Below are positions 8,600-17,514 of a stretch of 39,782 nt of DNA, in pieces (the stretch's first letter is position 1; each line of letters opens with the position of its first letter). A program made the translations under genes and the position numbers. This stretch comes from an uncultured Lachnospiraceae bacterium. Lineage in GTDB: Bacteria > Bacillota > Clostridia > Lachnospirales > Lachnospiraceae. The notes under the pieces were generated by a model. The model was not told the DNA's origin. It saw nothing but the letters and a program-made list of their open reading frames with translations, and did no database searches. Location: positions 1 to 39,782 of the forward strand of contig CANREE010000018.1 in NCBI GenBank assembly GCA_947629545.1, written 5' to 3'.

Positions 8600-9994
8600 A
8601 TGAAAACAAATGACAAAAAGAAACTTTTTGAGACGATGCCGGTGCCAAAGGCCATCGCGGCCATGGCCATACCGACGATCATCAGCCAGCTGATCAATTT
8701 GATCTACAATATGGTGGACACGTTTTTCATTGGCCGCACTGGTAATTCCTACATGGTGGCGGCGGTAACGGTGGCCTTCACGCTGTTCATGATGACCATC
8801 GCCTTCTCCAATCTGTTCGGCATCGGCGGTGGAAGTCAGGTGGCCAGGATGATTGGAAGCGGCAGGGACGCGGACGCGAAGAAGGTCAGCGCGTTCAGCT
8901 TTTACGCCACCATCGCCATTGCGGTGGCGTATTCACTGTTGATCGGACTGTTCATGACGCCTGTTTTAAGGCTTCTGGGCGCGTCGGAATCCACTATGGG
9001 ATACGCGAAGCAGTACGTGTGGCTGGTCGTGGTGGCCGGAAGTCTCCCCACGATTCTTTCCATGATGGGAGCCCATCTGCTGAGAAATGTGGGCTATTCC
9101 AGACAGGCCAGCATCGGCCTGTCCGGCGGCGGGATCCTGAATATGGTGCTGGATCCGCTGTTTATGTTCGTGCTGCTTCCCGACGGCTGGGAGGTGCTCG
9201 GCGCCGCGCTGGCGACGTTGATCTCCAATATCGCTTCCTGCATCTATATGCTTTATATGCTGAATAAAGTCTCGAAGACCTCCGCCCTCAGTATCCGCCT
9301 TGCCGACGTCCGCGGCGTGAAGCGGGCGGATATGAAGGGCGTCTTTACGGTAGGTGTGCCGTCGGCAATTCTGACGGGGCTGTTCGATGTAGCCAATATT
9401 TTCCTGAACGCGCTGATGGCAGTTCACGGGGATCTGGCTCTGGCGGCTGTGGGGATCGTCATGAAGGTGGAGCGCCTGCCCAACGCCATCAACATCGGCA
9501 TCTGCCAGGGAATGCTTCCGATCGTGGCCTATAACTTCTCCTCCGGCAACCGGGAGCGGATGAAGAGCACGATCAACACGGCCCGCGTCTGCGGCCTGGG
9601 GATCTCCCTGCTGAGCCTGGCGCTGTTTCAGGCGTTCGCAGCTCCATTGGTGCGGATCTTTTTAAGCACTTCCGCGGGGGACGTGGAAGCGGCGCTTGTC
9701 ACCATCGGCTTCGCCGTTATCTTTATCCGGATCCGCTGCGTGGCGTCTCCGTTCCAGTTTCTCAACTATCACACGTCTTACTGCATGCAGGCCATGGGTG
9801 ACGGCTTCGGGACACTGCTGCACGCCGTGGTCAGGGAGCTGGTCTTCTACATACCGTTCATGTTCCTGCTGGATCGTCTGGCCGGAGAAAATGGCCTGGC
9901 CAGCGCCCTGCCGGTGGGCGAGGCCTGCGGCGCGGCCTTCGCGCTTCTCCTGCTTAAGGTCAGGATGGGGAGAAGGCCGAAACAAACAGCTTAA
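8600..9994 (+). CDS. MATE family multidrug/cation efflux transporter
   Basis: A 464-residue integral membrane protein of the MATE family, which exports drugs or metabolites in exchange for Na+ or H+. About twelve hydrophobic helices are arranged as two related halves. The N-terminal AAMAIPTIISQLINLIYNMV and VDTFFIGRTG segments are typical of the DinF/NorM superfamily, as is GIGGGSQVARMIGSG. The ATG at 8600 follows GAGGTG at 8588-8593; an upstream in-frame ATG at 8540 lacks a binding site. It converges on the ABC permease, whose stop is only 13 nt away. The substrate is unknown. Confidence 0.9.
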   Translation: MKTNDKKKLFETMPVPKAIAAMAIPTIISQLINLIYNMVDTFFIGRTGNSYMVAAVTVAFTLFMMTIAFSNLFGIGGGSQVARMIGSGRDADAKKVSAFSFYATIAIAVAYSLLIGLFMTPVLRLLGASESTMGYAKQYVWLVVVAGSLPTILSMMGAHLLRNVGYSRQASIGLSGGGILNMVLDPLFMFVLLPDGWEVLGAALATLISNIASCIYMLYMLNKVSKTSALSIRLADVRGVKRADMKGVFTVGVPSAILTGLFDVANIFLNALMAVHGDLALAAVGIVMKVERLPNAINIGICQGMLPIVAYNFSSGNRERMKSTINTARVCGLGISLLSLALFQAFAAPLVRIFLSTSAGDVEAALVTIGFAVIFIRIRCVASPFQFLNYHTSYCMQAMGDGFGTLLHAVVRELVFYIPFMFLLDRLAGENGLASALPVGEACGAAFALLLLKVRMGRRPKQTA

Positions 9995-10007
9995 AGTCCT
10001 GCTGCCG

Positions 10008-10814
10008 TCAGCCCTGTATCCGCTTCTCCAGCATGCTGATGAGCTGGTACAGCGCCGTGGATACCAGGCAGAGGATGACGATCGACATGACCAGCATATC
10101 CATTTTAAATACCTGGCTCGCGTAGATGATCAGGTATCCCAGCCCGGCTCTGGCCGAAAGAAATTCCCCGATGATGACGCCTACGAGGCAGAGTCCCACG
10201 TTGACCTTCATATTGCTGATGATCAGCGGGACGGACGCGGGGATCAGCACCTTCGTCAGAACGTCGCGGCGCGATCCGCCCAGAGACGTGATCAGGCGGA
10301 TCTTATCGGCGTCGGTCTGCATGAAGCCGGTGTGAAGAGTCAGGACGGAGCCGAAGACTGCTACCGAGACGGCGGCCACGATGATCGTCTTCATGCTGTT
10401 GCCGAGCCAGACGATGAGAAGCGGCGCCATGGCCGATTTGGGCAGACTGTTGAGCATGACCAGATAAGGCTCCAGCACTTCCGACAGGCTGCGGCTGCTC
10501 CACAGAAGGACGGCGGCGGTCACGGCGATGACCACGGTCAGCAGAAAGCTGACAAGTGTTTCCAGCAGCGTGATTCCGGCATGCAGAAATATACTGCCGT
10601 CCGCTGCCATCTGAAGGAAGCATGTCAGAACGCGGGCCGGGCTGCTGAAGATGAAGGAATCGATCATGCCCAGCTCCGAAAGCAGCTCCCACAACGCCAG
10701 AAAGAGAACCAGAAGCATGACGCGGACGATCCGTACCTGAACGCGGTGGCGGCGTTCGGCTGCCAGATACGCCAGCTGCCGGGGACTCGGATTGCTGTCA
10801 TTGGGATGTTTCAT
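10008..10814 (-). CDS. ABC transporter permease, NitT/TauT (SsuC-like) family
   Basis: A 268-residue permease of the SsuC/TauC class, with about six membrane helices. The family EAA-type coupling loop is seen as SLGGSRRDVLTKVLIPASVPLI. These permeases take up sulfonates, nitrate, taurine or thiamine precursors. The start overlaps the end of the upstream ATPase gene by 17 nt, so the two are coupled. No substrate-binding protein is encoded within the pair or next to it, so specificity is open. No thiamine riboswitch was seen upstream. Confidence 0.88.
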   Translation of the reverse strand: MKHPNDSNPSPRQLAYLAAERRHRVQVRIVRVMLLVLFLALWELLSELGMIDSFIFSSPARVLTCFLQMAADGSIFLHAGITLLETLVSFLLTVVIAVTAAVLLWSSRSLSEVLEPYLVMLNSLPKSAMAPLLIVWLGNSMKTIIVAAVSVAVFGSVLTLHTGFMQTDADKIRLITSLGGSRRDVLTKVLIPASVPLIISNMKVNVGLCLVGVIIGEFLSARAGLGYLIIYASQVFKMDMLVMSIVILCLVSTALYQLISMLEKRIQG

Positions 10815-11619
10815 CGCATTTCAACTCCTTCCATAATTGATCGAAATAAGCGGAGAATTCCGGCGCGTTCCGCCGCTTTAGGGGGCCGGCGGCATTCGGG
10901 CCGAAGGCGACCGTGAGGATGGCCTTTACGCGGCCGGGCCGGCTGCTCAGCACCAGGATCCGGTCTGCCACGGAGATGGCTTCGGACAGGTCGTGGGTGA
11001 TCAGGACGGCGGTCTTTTTCTGCGTCCGGATGATCGTGCTGATATCGTCGCAGACTTCCAGCCTTGTCTGATAATCGAGAGCGGAAAACGGTTCATCCAG
11101 AAGCAGGATGTCCGGTTTTAAGGCCAGCGTGCGGATCAGCGCAGCCCGCTGTCGCATGCCGCCGGACAGTTGGGACGGTTTCGCATCGCGGAAGGATTCC
11201 AGTCCGTACGCGCGCAGCATCGCCGTCAGGGTTCGGAGGGATTCTTCGCTCTGCAGACGCCGCGGCCAGGTCGCTCTGTGTGTGCACAGTTTCTGTCGGG
11301 CGTCCCGGATCTCCAGCCCCAGGGCAGTATTTGACAGGATGGTCCGCCATTCAAGCAGATGATCCCGCTGCAGCATATATCCGATGACGGCGCCACTCTC
11401 GGCGCGGGGAATACCGTCGATGAGGATTTCCCCCTCCTCCGGCTCCAGAAGGCCGCACAGCAGGGAGAGAAGCGTGGATTTCCCGCAGCCGGACGGGCCG
11501 ACGACCGCGAAGAATTCTCCGTCTCTGACGTCAAAGGATATATGGGAAAGGGCGGTGGTCTCGCCCGATAATTCGTGGTAGGAATAGCTTAGGTCTTTCA
11601 CTTCCAGTTTCGGTTTCAT
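10798..11619 (-). CDS. ABC transporter ATPase, NitT/TauT (SsuB/TauB-like) family
   Basis: A 273-residue ABC ATPase. Walker A is GPSGCGKST (residues 41-49), signature LSGGMRQR (151-158), Walker B ILLLDEPFSALD and switch histidine ITHDLSEA. The GMRQRAALIRTLA stretch places it in the nitrate/sulfonate/taurine group. Compared with relatives, a basic insert of about 18 residues (109-127) sits in the helical subdomain just before the signature region. The start has an ideal AAGGAGG a few nt upstream. It is first of a two-gene minus-strand operon with the permease. Confidence 0.88.
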   Translation of the reverse strand: MKPKLEVKDLSYSYHELSGETTALSHISFDVRDGEFFAVVGPSGCGKSTLLSLLCGLLEPEEGEILIDGIPRAESGAVIGYMLQRDHLLEWRTILSNTALGLEIRDARQKLCTHRATWPRRLQSEESLRTLTAMLRAYGLESFRDAKPSQLSGGMRQRAALIRTLALKPDILLLDEPFSALDYQTRLEVCDDISTIIRTQKKTAVLITHDLSEAISVADRILVLSSRPGRVKAILTVAFGPNAAGPLKRRNAPEFSAYFDQLWKELKCDETSQ

Positions 11620-11640
11620 ATGGCACCTCCTTACCCTATT

Positions 11641-11669
11641 ATTTTATGTCGGGGCCCGGAGGACGTGAA
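11641..11669 (-). promoter_or_regulatory. Possible promoter of the NitT/TauT-type operon
   Basis: On the minus strand TTCACG (11669-11664) and TAAAAT (11646-11641) are 17 nt apart, 21 nt before the ATPase start codon. The -35 matches four of six consensus bases. Confidence 0.4.
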
Positions 11670-11705
11670 GGACAGTGTGAAACAGAAAAATGTTGAAAAA
11701 ACAGA

Positions 11706-11734
11706 TTTACTTTTTATAAAAGGATTTGTATAAT
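11706..11734 (+). promoter_or_regulatory. Sigma-A-type promoter of mscL
   Basis: TTTACT (11706-11711) and a perfect TATAAT (11729-11734) are separated by 17 nt. The predicted transcript begins shortly before the AAGGAGG at 11753-11759. Confidence 0.75.
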
Positions 11735-11768
11735 AAAAAGAAAGCGATTGAAAAGGAGGCGGTTTGAG

Positions 11769-12215
11769 ATGGGAAAAGTACATGACACAATTGAGGAGTT
11801 TAAGAAATTCATTTTCCGTGGAAACGTTATAGATATGGCGATTGGTGTTGTCGTCGGCGGTGCATTCAGCACGATTGTGAATTCTCTGGTGAACGATATC
11901 ATTATGCCGGTTGTCGGTGCAATCGGCGGCGATACATCGTTTACTAATTATAAAATCGTGCTCCATCCTGCGGTGCTGGATGAGGCGGGGAATGTTGTGA
12001 CGGCCGAGGCCGCCATCCTGTACGGCAGTTTTATTCAGAACATCATTAATTTCCTGATCATTGCGGCCTGTGTTTTTGCCGCTGTTAAAGTAGTGAATAC
12101 GATTACGGATCAGTTCAAGGCAAAGGAAGAAGAGGCACCTGCGGAGCCGGCGGGCCCGACATCAGAGGAGCTTTTGGCTGAGATCCGTGACCTGATGAAA
12201 GAAAAAAAAGCATAA
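11769..12215 (+). CDS. mscL: Large-conductance mechanosensitive channel MscL
   Basis: A 148-residue membrane channel that opens under membrane tension to release solutes during osmotic downshock. The N-terminal FKKFIFRGNVIDMAIGVVVG is the near-invariant MscL signature, covering the amphipathic helix and pore-lining TM1. A second helix (FIQNIINFLIIAACVFAAVKV) precedes a charged C-terminal helix. Length fits the family. The ATG at 11769 follows AAGGAGG at 11753-11759; the in-frame upstream opening from 11748 was not used. It is flanked by its own promoter and a terminator, so it is a single-gene unit. Confidence 0.96.
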   Translation: MGKVHDTIEEFKKFIFRGNVIDMAIGVVVGGAFSTIVNSLVNDIIMPVVGAIGGDTSFTNYKIVLHPAVLDEAGNVVTAEAAILYGSFIQNIINFLIIAACVFAAVKVVNTITDQFKAKEEEAPAEPAGPTSEELLAEIRDLMKEKKA

Positions 12216-12240
12216 TGGATCTGTGGAATGGCGAATGACT

Positions 12241-12265
12241 GGCCTCCGGTTTCGGAGGCCGTTTT
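12241..12265 (+). terminator. Rho-independent terminator after mscL
   Basis: GGCCTCCG (12241-12248) pairs with CGGAGGCC (12253-12260) around a 4-nt loop, followed by G and four T residues. Confidence 0.88.
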
Positions 12266-12313
12266 GCTGCTCGGATTCATGTGTTTTTTGCATGAAAATA
12301 TCGGTAAAGTATC

Positions 12314-12342
12314 TGGACAGTCTGAGAAGTTTGTTCTATACT
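12314..12342 (+). promoter_or_regulatory. Sigma-A-type promoter of the L,D-transpeptidase
   Basis: TGGACA (12314-12319) and TATACT (12337-12342) are 17 nt apart, each five of six matches to consensus, 40 nt before the ATG. Confidence 0.75.
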
Positions 12343-12381
12343 GTACGTTAGATTGATTTGAGGGAAAGGAATTTGTTCATA

Positions 12382-14280
12382 ATGGATGAAGAGGAGAGGC
12401 GTGTACCCAGAAGCCGCAAGAAGAAACCGATGTCTGCTGCTGCAAAGATAGGAATGGGTATGGCTGTCGTTGCGGTATTGGGGGGAATTGCGGGAACAGC
12501 CGGCTATCTGTATTATACGGGTCAGGGAGCGCAGTATTGTACGGTGTTTTTCCCGAATACCGTGGTAAATGGCTTTGATGTCTCGATGAAAACTGTGGAT
12601 GAAGCAGAGGAAATTGTCGCTTCGAAGTCCGGTGATTATGTCCTGACGATCGTAGGGAGAGGCGGCGTTGAGGAGAAGATCACCGGCGAGGAAGTCGGGA
12701 TGCATTATGTGTTTGACGACTCCCTCAATCAGTATCTTGCGTCGCAGGATCCGATGGACTGGTGGGGACATCGAAATGTCACGACAGAGTATCAGATCGA
12801 TACCATGCGTGTGGCAGACGAGGATATGCTCAGCGAACGTATTGAGAAGCTGGTATTTCTGGATGATACGCAGATCGTGGAACCCAAGGATGCTTATCTT
12901 TCGGATTACATTGAAGGCGAGGGATATAAGATCATTCCGGAAGAGGAAGGTACTGCGCTGGATAAGCTGAAAGTGAAGAAGGCTGTCAGAGATGCTGTAC
13001 ATAATCTTGATACAGTTTTGAATCTGGAGGATTTGGACGTTTACCTGGATGCGGATGTAATGTCCGATGATAAGACGTTAAATGAAACCGCGGATAAACT
13101 GAACGGTTATTTGGCTGTAACAGTGACATATCAGTTTGGTGATGAGACTGAAGTGCTTGATAAAGATACGCTTGCAGGCTGGATCACATTAGGAGAAGAC
13201 GGAACGATTGTGTTGGACGAGGAGCAGGTTGCGGCTTTTGTGAAAGGACTTGCCGACAAATACGATACGGCCGGAAAGCCAAAGATGCTCAAAACCACGT
13301 CCGGAGAAACTGTGACAGTGCCGGGCGCGACTTACGGCTGGCGCATTGATCAGGAGAAAGAGGCGGAGGAGCTGTGCGCGTTGATCAGCGCGGGTGAAAG
13401 CCAGATCAGGGAGCCGGTATATGCCCAGGAAGCCAGAAGTCATGGGGTAAATGATTATGGCGACACTTATGTGGAAGTGAATCTGACAGCCCAGCACCTT
13501 TATTTTTACAAGGATGGAAAGCTGGTCATCGATTCAGATTTTGTGTCGGGAAGCCATTCAAAGAAACATGATACGCCGACGGGGGCATATTTTATCAATT
13601 ATAAGCAGAGAAACCGGGTACTGCGCGGAGAGAGGCGGGCGGACGGCAGTTATGAGTATGAGTCTCCGGTCAGCTATTGGATGCCGTTTAATGGTGGGAT
13701 CGGATTGCATGATGCCAGTTGGCGCGGCGCGTTCGGGGGGAAGATATACCTTACGAATGGGTCCCATGGATGTGTGAATCTGCCGACATCGGTGGCGAAA
13801 ACGATCTACGCAAGCATTTCTACCGGGGATGCGGTACTTTGTTTTACGACGGATGACTCCGGCAGCAATGTCTATCCCGGTTCGTCGAAACCGGCTGCGT
13901 CTAAGACCGATGCTTCGGACCAACCGAAAGAAACACAGCCTGCGGCGACACAGCCGGCAGAAACGCAGCCTGCGGTGACGCAGCCGGCAGAAACACAGCC
14001 CGCGGCGACGCAGCCGACAGAAATACAGCCGCAGCCGGGTGCTGACCTGAACGTGCCGAATCCTGAAACGGAATCGCAGGCGGCGGCCGGGCCTCCGGAA
14101 GCGTCTAATTCAGGGCCGTCTGCGCCGATAGGACCTGTGGGAGGGCAGGTGTCGCCAGCAGCGACACAGCCGGCGGAAACACAGCCGGAGACGCAGATAC
14201 AGCCGGAGTCGGAGACCCAGCCGTCAGGTCCTGTGGCGCCGGGAAAAAGGACCGGGTCATGGGGACCGTTGGCTGAATGA
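12382..14280 (+). CDS. L,D-transpeptidase (YkuD) with peptidoglycan-binding region and repeat tail
   Basis: A 632-residue envelope protein. A basic N-terminus precedes one membrane helix (about 22-46), so the rest is outside the cell. Residues about 50-350 resemble the PG_binding_4/VanW-like region common in clostridial L,D-transpeptidases. The YkuD catalytic domain (about 360-490) has GIGLHDA and SHGCVNL, with catalytic Cys464. Such enzymes cross-link peptidoglycan stems or attach proteins. The last about 130 residues are Thr-Gln-Pro-Ala/Glu repeats, a probable wall-spanning spacer. The ATG at 12382 follows AAAGGA with an 11-nt gap; an in-frame TTG at 12358 has no binding site. It has its own promoter and terminator. 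Confidence 0.9.
   Translation: MDEEERRVPRSRKKKPMSAAAKIGMGMAVVAVLGGIAGTAGYLYYTGQGAQYCTVFFPNTVVNGFDVSMKTVDEAEEIVASKSGDYVLTIVGRGGVEEKITGEEVGMHYVFDDSLNQYLASQDPMDWWGHRNVTTEYQIDTMRVADEDMLSERIEKLVFLDDTQIVEPKDAYLSDYIEGEGYKIIPEEEGTALDKLKVKKAVRDAVHNLDTVLNLEDLDVYLDADVMSDDKTLNETADKLNGYLAVTVTYQFGDETEVLDKDTLAGWITLGEDGTIVLDEEQVAAFVKGLADKYDTAGKPKMLKTTSGETVTVPGATYGWRIDQEKEAEELCALISAGESQIREPVYAQEARSHGVNDYGDTYVEVNLTAQHLYFYKDGKLVIDSDFVSGSHSKKHDTPTGAYFINYKQRNRVLRGERRADGSYEYESPVSYWMPFNGGIGLHDASWRGAFGGKIYLTNGSHGCVNLPTSVAKTIYASISTGDAVLCFTTDDSGSNVYPGSSKPAASKTDASDQPKETQPAATQPAETQPAVTQPAETQPAATQPTEIQPQPGADLNVPNPETESQAAAGPPEASNSGPSAPIGPVGGQVSPAATQPAETQPETQIQPESETQPSGPVAPGKRTGSWGPLAE
13930..14035 (+). repeat. 30-bp tandem repeats encoding TQPAxTQPAE
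   Basis: Three near-identical 30-nt units (13930-13959, 13960-13989, 13990-14019) and a partial fourth encode Thr-Gln-Pro-Ala rich decapeptides at the end of the L,D-transpeptidase. A second, looser set is at 14161-14223. Unit differences are mostly synonymous or Ala/Val/Thr changes. Such repeats can expand or contract by slippage or recombination. Confidence 0.9.
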
Positions 14281-14395
14281 TGCGTATGATTGATGAGCGC
14301 AAAGGATCGGCACGAAACGCCGCACGGTCCGGCTGAATAATGGGGGCGGCAGAAAATGGCTGCTAAATGCGGCAGGTTTTCTATGAGACAGAAAT

Positions 14396-14431
14396 ACAGG
14401 CGGGGGATACGGGTCTTCCGCCTGTGTTTTT
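14396..14431 (+). terminator. Rho-independent terminator after the L,D-transpeptidase
   Basis: ACAGGCGG (14396-14403) pairs with CCGCCTGT (14418-14425) around a 14-nt loop, followed by G and five T residues. It occupies the 320-nt gap before uvrA, together with the LexA-type box and uvrA promoter. The rest of that gap shows nothing recognisable. Confidence 0.75.
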
Positions 14432-14467
14432 CGCTATTGTTTCGAGAGCCTGTTGCAATAATGCTAT

Positions 14468-14481
14468 CGAACAAATGTTTG
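14468..14481 (+). promoter_or_regulatory. LexA (SOS) box upstream of uvrA
   Basis: CGAACAAATGTTTG fits the Gram-positive LexA/DinR operator consensus CGAACRNRYGTTYG at every defined position. Its right end overlaps the candidate -35 (TTGCAT, 14479-14484), where bound LexA would block polymerase. uvrA is a known SOS gene in Firmicutes. Confidence 0.85.
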
Positions 14482-14507
14482 CATTTTTGAGCCGGATGTG
14501 CTATACT
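14479..14507 (+). promoter_or_regulatory. uvrA promoter
   Basis: TTGCAT (14479-14484) and TATACT (14502-14507) are 17 nt apart. The -35 shares three bases with the LexA-type box. The start codon is 93 nt downstream. Confidence 0.6.
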
Positions 14508-14600
14508 GTTGACATTGGCGGTAAACGGCAGTCGTTGCGGAAAACGACGGAACAGGCGAACGCAGGCGGTTATATTAGATACAAAAGGAGTTATTGTTTC

Positions 14601-17423
14601 ATGGCAAAACAGTTTATCAAAATCCGAGGTGCCAGCGAGCACAATCTGAAGAATATCGATATCAATATCCCCCGGGATGAGCTGGTGGTGCTGACGGGCC
14701 TGAGCGGTTCGGGCAAGTCGTCCCTGGCGTTCGATACGATCTACGCAGAGGGACAGAGGCGCTATATGGAATCGCTGTCCTCCTATGCGCGGCAGTTCCT
14801 GGGCCAGATGGAGAAGCCGGACGTGGAGAGCATCGAAGGCTTGTCACCTGCCATTTCCATCGACCAGAAGTCGACGAACCGGAACCCCAGGTCTACCGTG
14901 GGAACGGTGACGGAGATCTACGACTATATGCGTCTTCTCTACGCCCGGATCGGTATTCCCCATTGTCCGAAGTGCGGCCGGGAGATCCGCAGGCAGAGCG
15001 TGGACCAGATGGTGGATCAGATTCTGGCGCTGCCGGAGCGGACCCGGTTCCTGCTTCTGGCGCCGGTGGTGCGGGGGCGCAAGGGCGAGCACGCGAAGGT
15101 GCTGGACCAGGCCCGCAAGGGCGGCTACGCTCGCGTGCGGATCGACGGCAATCAGTATGAACTGAACGAAGAGATTAAGCTGGACAAGAATATCAAGCAT
15201 AATATCGAGATCATCGTGGATCGCCTTGCGGTGCGGCCGGGAATCGAGAAGCGTCTGACCGATTCGATCGAGACGACGATGAATCTGGGCAACGGCCTGA
15301 TGATGGTGGAAGTCGTGGACGGTGAGACCATGACGTTCAGCCAGAGCTTCGCCTGCCCGGACTGCGGCATCAGCATCGAGGAGGTGGAGCCGCGAAGCTT
15401 CTCCTTCAATAATCCCTTCGGGGCCTGCCCGGACTGCTTCGGCCTGGGCTATAAGATGGAGTTCGACGAGGATCTGATGATCCCGGACAAATCCTTAAGC
15501 ATTATGCAGGGAGCCATTACGGTGCTGGGCTGGCAGTCCTGCGTGGATCCGGGAAGCTTCACGAGGGCTGTTCTGGACGCGCTGGCGAAGGAATACCATT
15601 TCAGCCTGGATACGCCTTTTGAGCAGTATCCACAGGAAGTGCAGGACGTGCTGATACGGGGCACCGGCGGCCATGAGGTGAAGGTGCATTATAAGGGCCA
15701 GCGCGGCGTCGGTATCTATGATGTGGCGTTTGAGGGGCTTCTGAAAAACGTGGAACGCCGATATCGGGAGACATTTTCCGAGAGCAGCAAGGCGGAGTAT
15801 GAGACATTTATGCGGATCACGCCCTGCACCTTATGTAAAGGGAAGAGGCTGAAGCAGTCGTCCCTTGCGGTGACGGTGGGCGGACTGAATATCTATGACG
15901 CGACGGATATGTCGGTGGTGAAGTTCAGGGAATTCCTGGACGGTCTGCAGCTGAGCAGCATGCAGCAGGCCATCGGCGCGCAGATATTAAAAGAGATCAG
16001 AGCCAGGGTCACGTTCCTGATCGACGTGGGACTCGATTACCTGGCGCTTTCCCGCGCCACCGGGACGTTGTCCGGCGGCGAGGCCCAGCGGATCCGTCTG
16101 GCGACCCAGATCGGCTCCGGCCTTGTCGGCGTGGCTTATATCCTGGACGAGCCCAGTATCGGACTTCATCAGCGGGACAACGGAAAGCTTCTGCAGACGC
16201 TGTTCCATCTGCGGGATCTGGGCAACACGGTGATCGTGGTGGAGCACGACGAGGAGACCATGCGGGCGGCGGACTATATCGTGGATATCGGGCCGGGAGC
16301 CGGCGAGCACGGCGGTGAGGTAGTGGCGGCTGGAACCGTGGACGACATCATTGCCTGCGAGGGCTCGATCACCGGCGCTTATTTAAGCGGCCGGCTGCAG
16401 ATACCGGTGCCGAAGGAGCGGAAGAAACAGAACGGCTGGCTGACCGTGCGGGGCGCGAGGGAGAATAACCTGAAGAATATCGATGTGAGCTTTCCTCTGG
16501 GGGTCATGACCTGCGTGACCGGCGTGTCCGGCTCCGGCAAGAGCTCCCTGGTGAACGAGATCCTGTACAAGGCTCTGGCGCGGAAGCTGAACCGGGCCAG
16601 GACCATCGCCGGAAAGCATACCGGGATCGACGGCGTGGAGAAGCTGGACAAGGTGATCAACATCGACCAGTCGCCCATCGGACGGACGCCCCGGTCCAAC
16701 CCGGCTACCTACACAGGCGTCTTTGACATGATCCGCGATCTGTTCGCCTCCACGACGGACGCGAAGGAGCGCGGCTACAAGAAGGGCCGCTTCAGCTTTA
16801 ACGTGAAGGGCGGACGGTGCGAGGCCTGTTCCGGCGACGGCATCATCAAGATCGAGATGCATTTCCTGCCGGATGTGTATGTGCCCTGTGAGGTCTGCGG
16901 CGGAAAGCGCTATAACCGGGAGACGCTGGAGGTCAAGTACAAGGGCAAGAGCATTTACGATGTGCTGAACATGACCGTGGAGGAGGCGCTGAAATTTTTC
17001 GAAAATGTTCCGACGATCCAGCGGAAGATCCAGACGCTTTACGATGTGGGACTTTCCTACATCCGTCTGGGACAGCCCTCGACAGAGCTGTCCGGCGGCG
17101 AAGCCCAGCGGATCAAGCTGGCCACGGAGCTGAGCCGCAGAGGAACCGGCAGGACGATCTACATCCTGGATGAGCCGACGACGGGGCTTCATTTCGCGGA
17201 CGTGCACAAGTTGGTGGAGATCCTGCGTAAGCTGGCCGAAGGCGGCAACACGGTGGTCGTGATCGAGCACAATCTGGATGTGATCAAGACCGCGGACTAT
17301 ATCATCGATATGGGACCGGAAGGCGGCGACCGGGGCGGCACCGTGATCGCCCAGGGCACGCCGGAGGAGATCGCGGCGTGTGAGAATTCGTATACGGGGC
17401 AGTATGTGAAGAGGTATCTGTGA
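14601..17423 (+). CDS. uvrA: Excinuclease ABC subunit A
   Basis: A 940-residue DNA-damage recognition ATPase of nucleotide excision repair; it loads UvrB at lesions. Two ABC modules are present: Walker [10 protein letters not shown] (residues 33-41) and GVSGSGKSS (from 641), with signatures [12 protein letters not shown] and [12 protein letters not shown]. Zinc-binding cysteine pairs include CPDCG with CPDCFG and CEACSG with CEVCGG. Length equals the usual UvrA. The ATG at 14601 follows AAAAGGAG at 14583-14590; the longer in-frame opening to 14367 runs through the promoter and is spurious. No uvrB is adjacent. A LexA-type box overlaps the promoter. Confidence 0.97.
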   Translation: MAKQFIKIRGASEHNLKNIDINIPRDELVVLTGLSGSGKSSLAFDTIYAEGQRRYMESLSSYARQFLGQMEKPDVESIEGLSPAISIDQKSTNRNPRSTVGTVTEIYDYMRLLYARIGIPHCPKCGREIRRQSVDQMVDQILALPERTRFLLLAPVVRGRKGEHAKVLDQARKGGYARVRIDGNQYELNEEIKLDKNIKHNIEIIVDRLAVRPGIEKRLTDSIETTMNLGNGLMMVEVVDGETMTFSQSFACPDCGISIEEVEPRSFSFNNPFGACPDCFGLGYKMEFDEDLMIPDKSLSIMQGAITVLGWQSCVDPGSFTRAVLDALAKEYHFSLDTPFEQYPQEVQDVLIRGTGGHEVKVHYKGQRGVGIYDVAFEGLLKNVERRYRETFSESSKAEYETFMRITPCTLCKGKRLKQSSLAVTVGGLNIYDATDMSVVKFREFLDGLQLSSMQQAIGAQILKEIRARVTFLIDVGLDYLALSRATGTLSGGEAQRIRLATQIGSGLVGVAYILDEPSIGLHQRDNGKLLQTLFHLRDLGNTVIVVEHDEETMRAADYIVDIGPGAGEHGGEVVAAGTVDDIIACEGSITGAYLSGRLQIPVPKERKKQNGWLTVRGARENNLKNIDVSFPLGVMTCVTGVSGSGKSSLVNEILYKALARKLNRARTIAGKHTGIDGVEKLDKVINIDQSPIGRTPRSNPATYTGVFDMIRDLFASTTDAKERGYKKGRFSFNVKGGRCEACSGDGIIKIEMHFLPDVYVPCEVCGGKRYNRETLEVKYKGKSIYDVLNMTVEEALKFFENVPTIQRKIQTLYDVGLSYIRLGQPSTELSGGEAQRIKLATELSRRGTGRTIYILDEPTTGLHFADVHKLVEILRKLAEGGNTVVVIEHNLDVIKTADYIIDMGPEGGDRGGTVIAQGTPEEIAACENSYTGQYVKRYL

Positions 17424-17441
17424 TATTTTCCGATTTCATAC

Positions 17442-17470
17442 TTGTACGGTTATGAGAAAATCTGTATAAT
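17442..17470 (+). promoter_or_regulatory. guaA promoter
   Basis: TTGTAC (17442-17447) and a perfect TATAAT (17465-17470) are 17 nt apart, just after the uvrA stop. The short leader (about 40 nt) leaves no room for a purine riboswitch. Confidence 0.7.
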
Positions 17471-17514
17471 GGAGAGTATCTTTTTTGAGAATACAGCGTA
17501 CAGGAGGAAGCAGC

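Noticed and set aside
9696-10916. 406-codon plus-strand open frame
   Set aside because: It runs out of frame through the MATE gene and antisense to the NitT/TauT-type permease, both clearly real; the translation is low-complexity Asp/Gln/His.
11620-11768. Thiamine riboswitch upstream of the NitT/TauT-type pair
   Set aside because: Too short a leader, and no CUGAGA-type or other THI-box core was seen.
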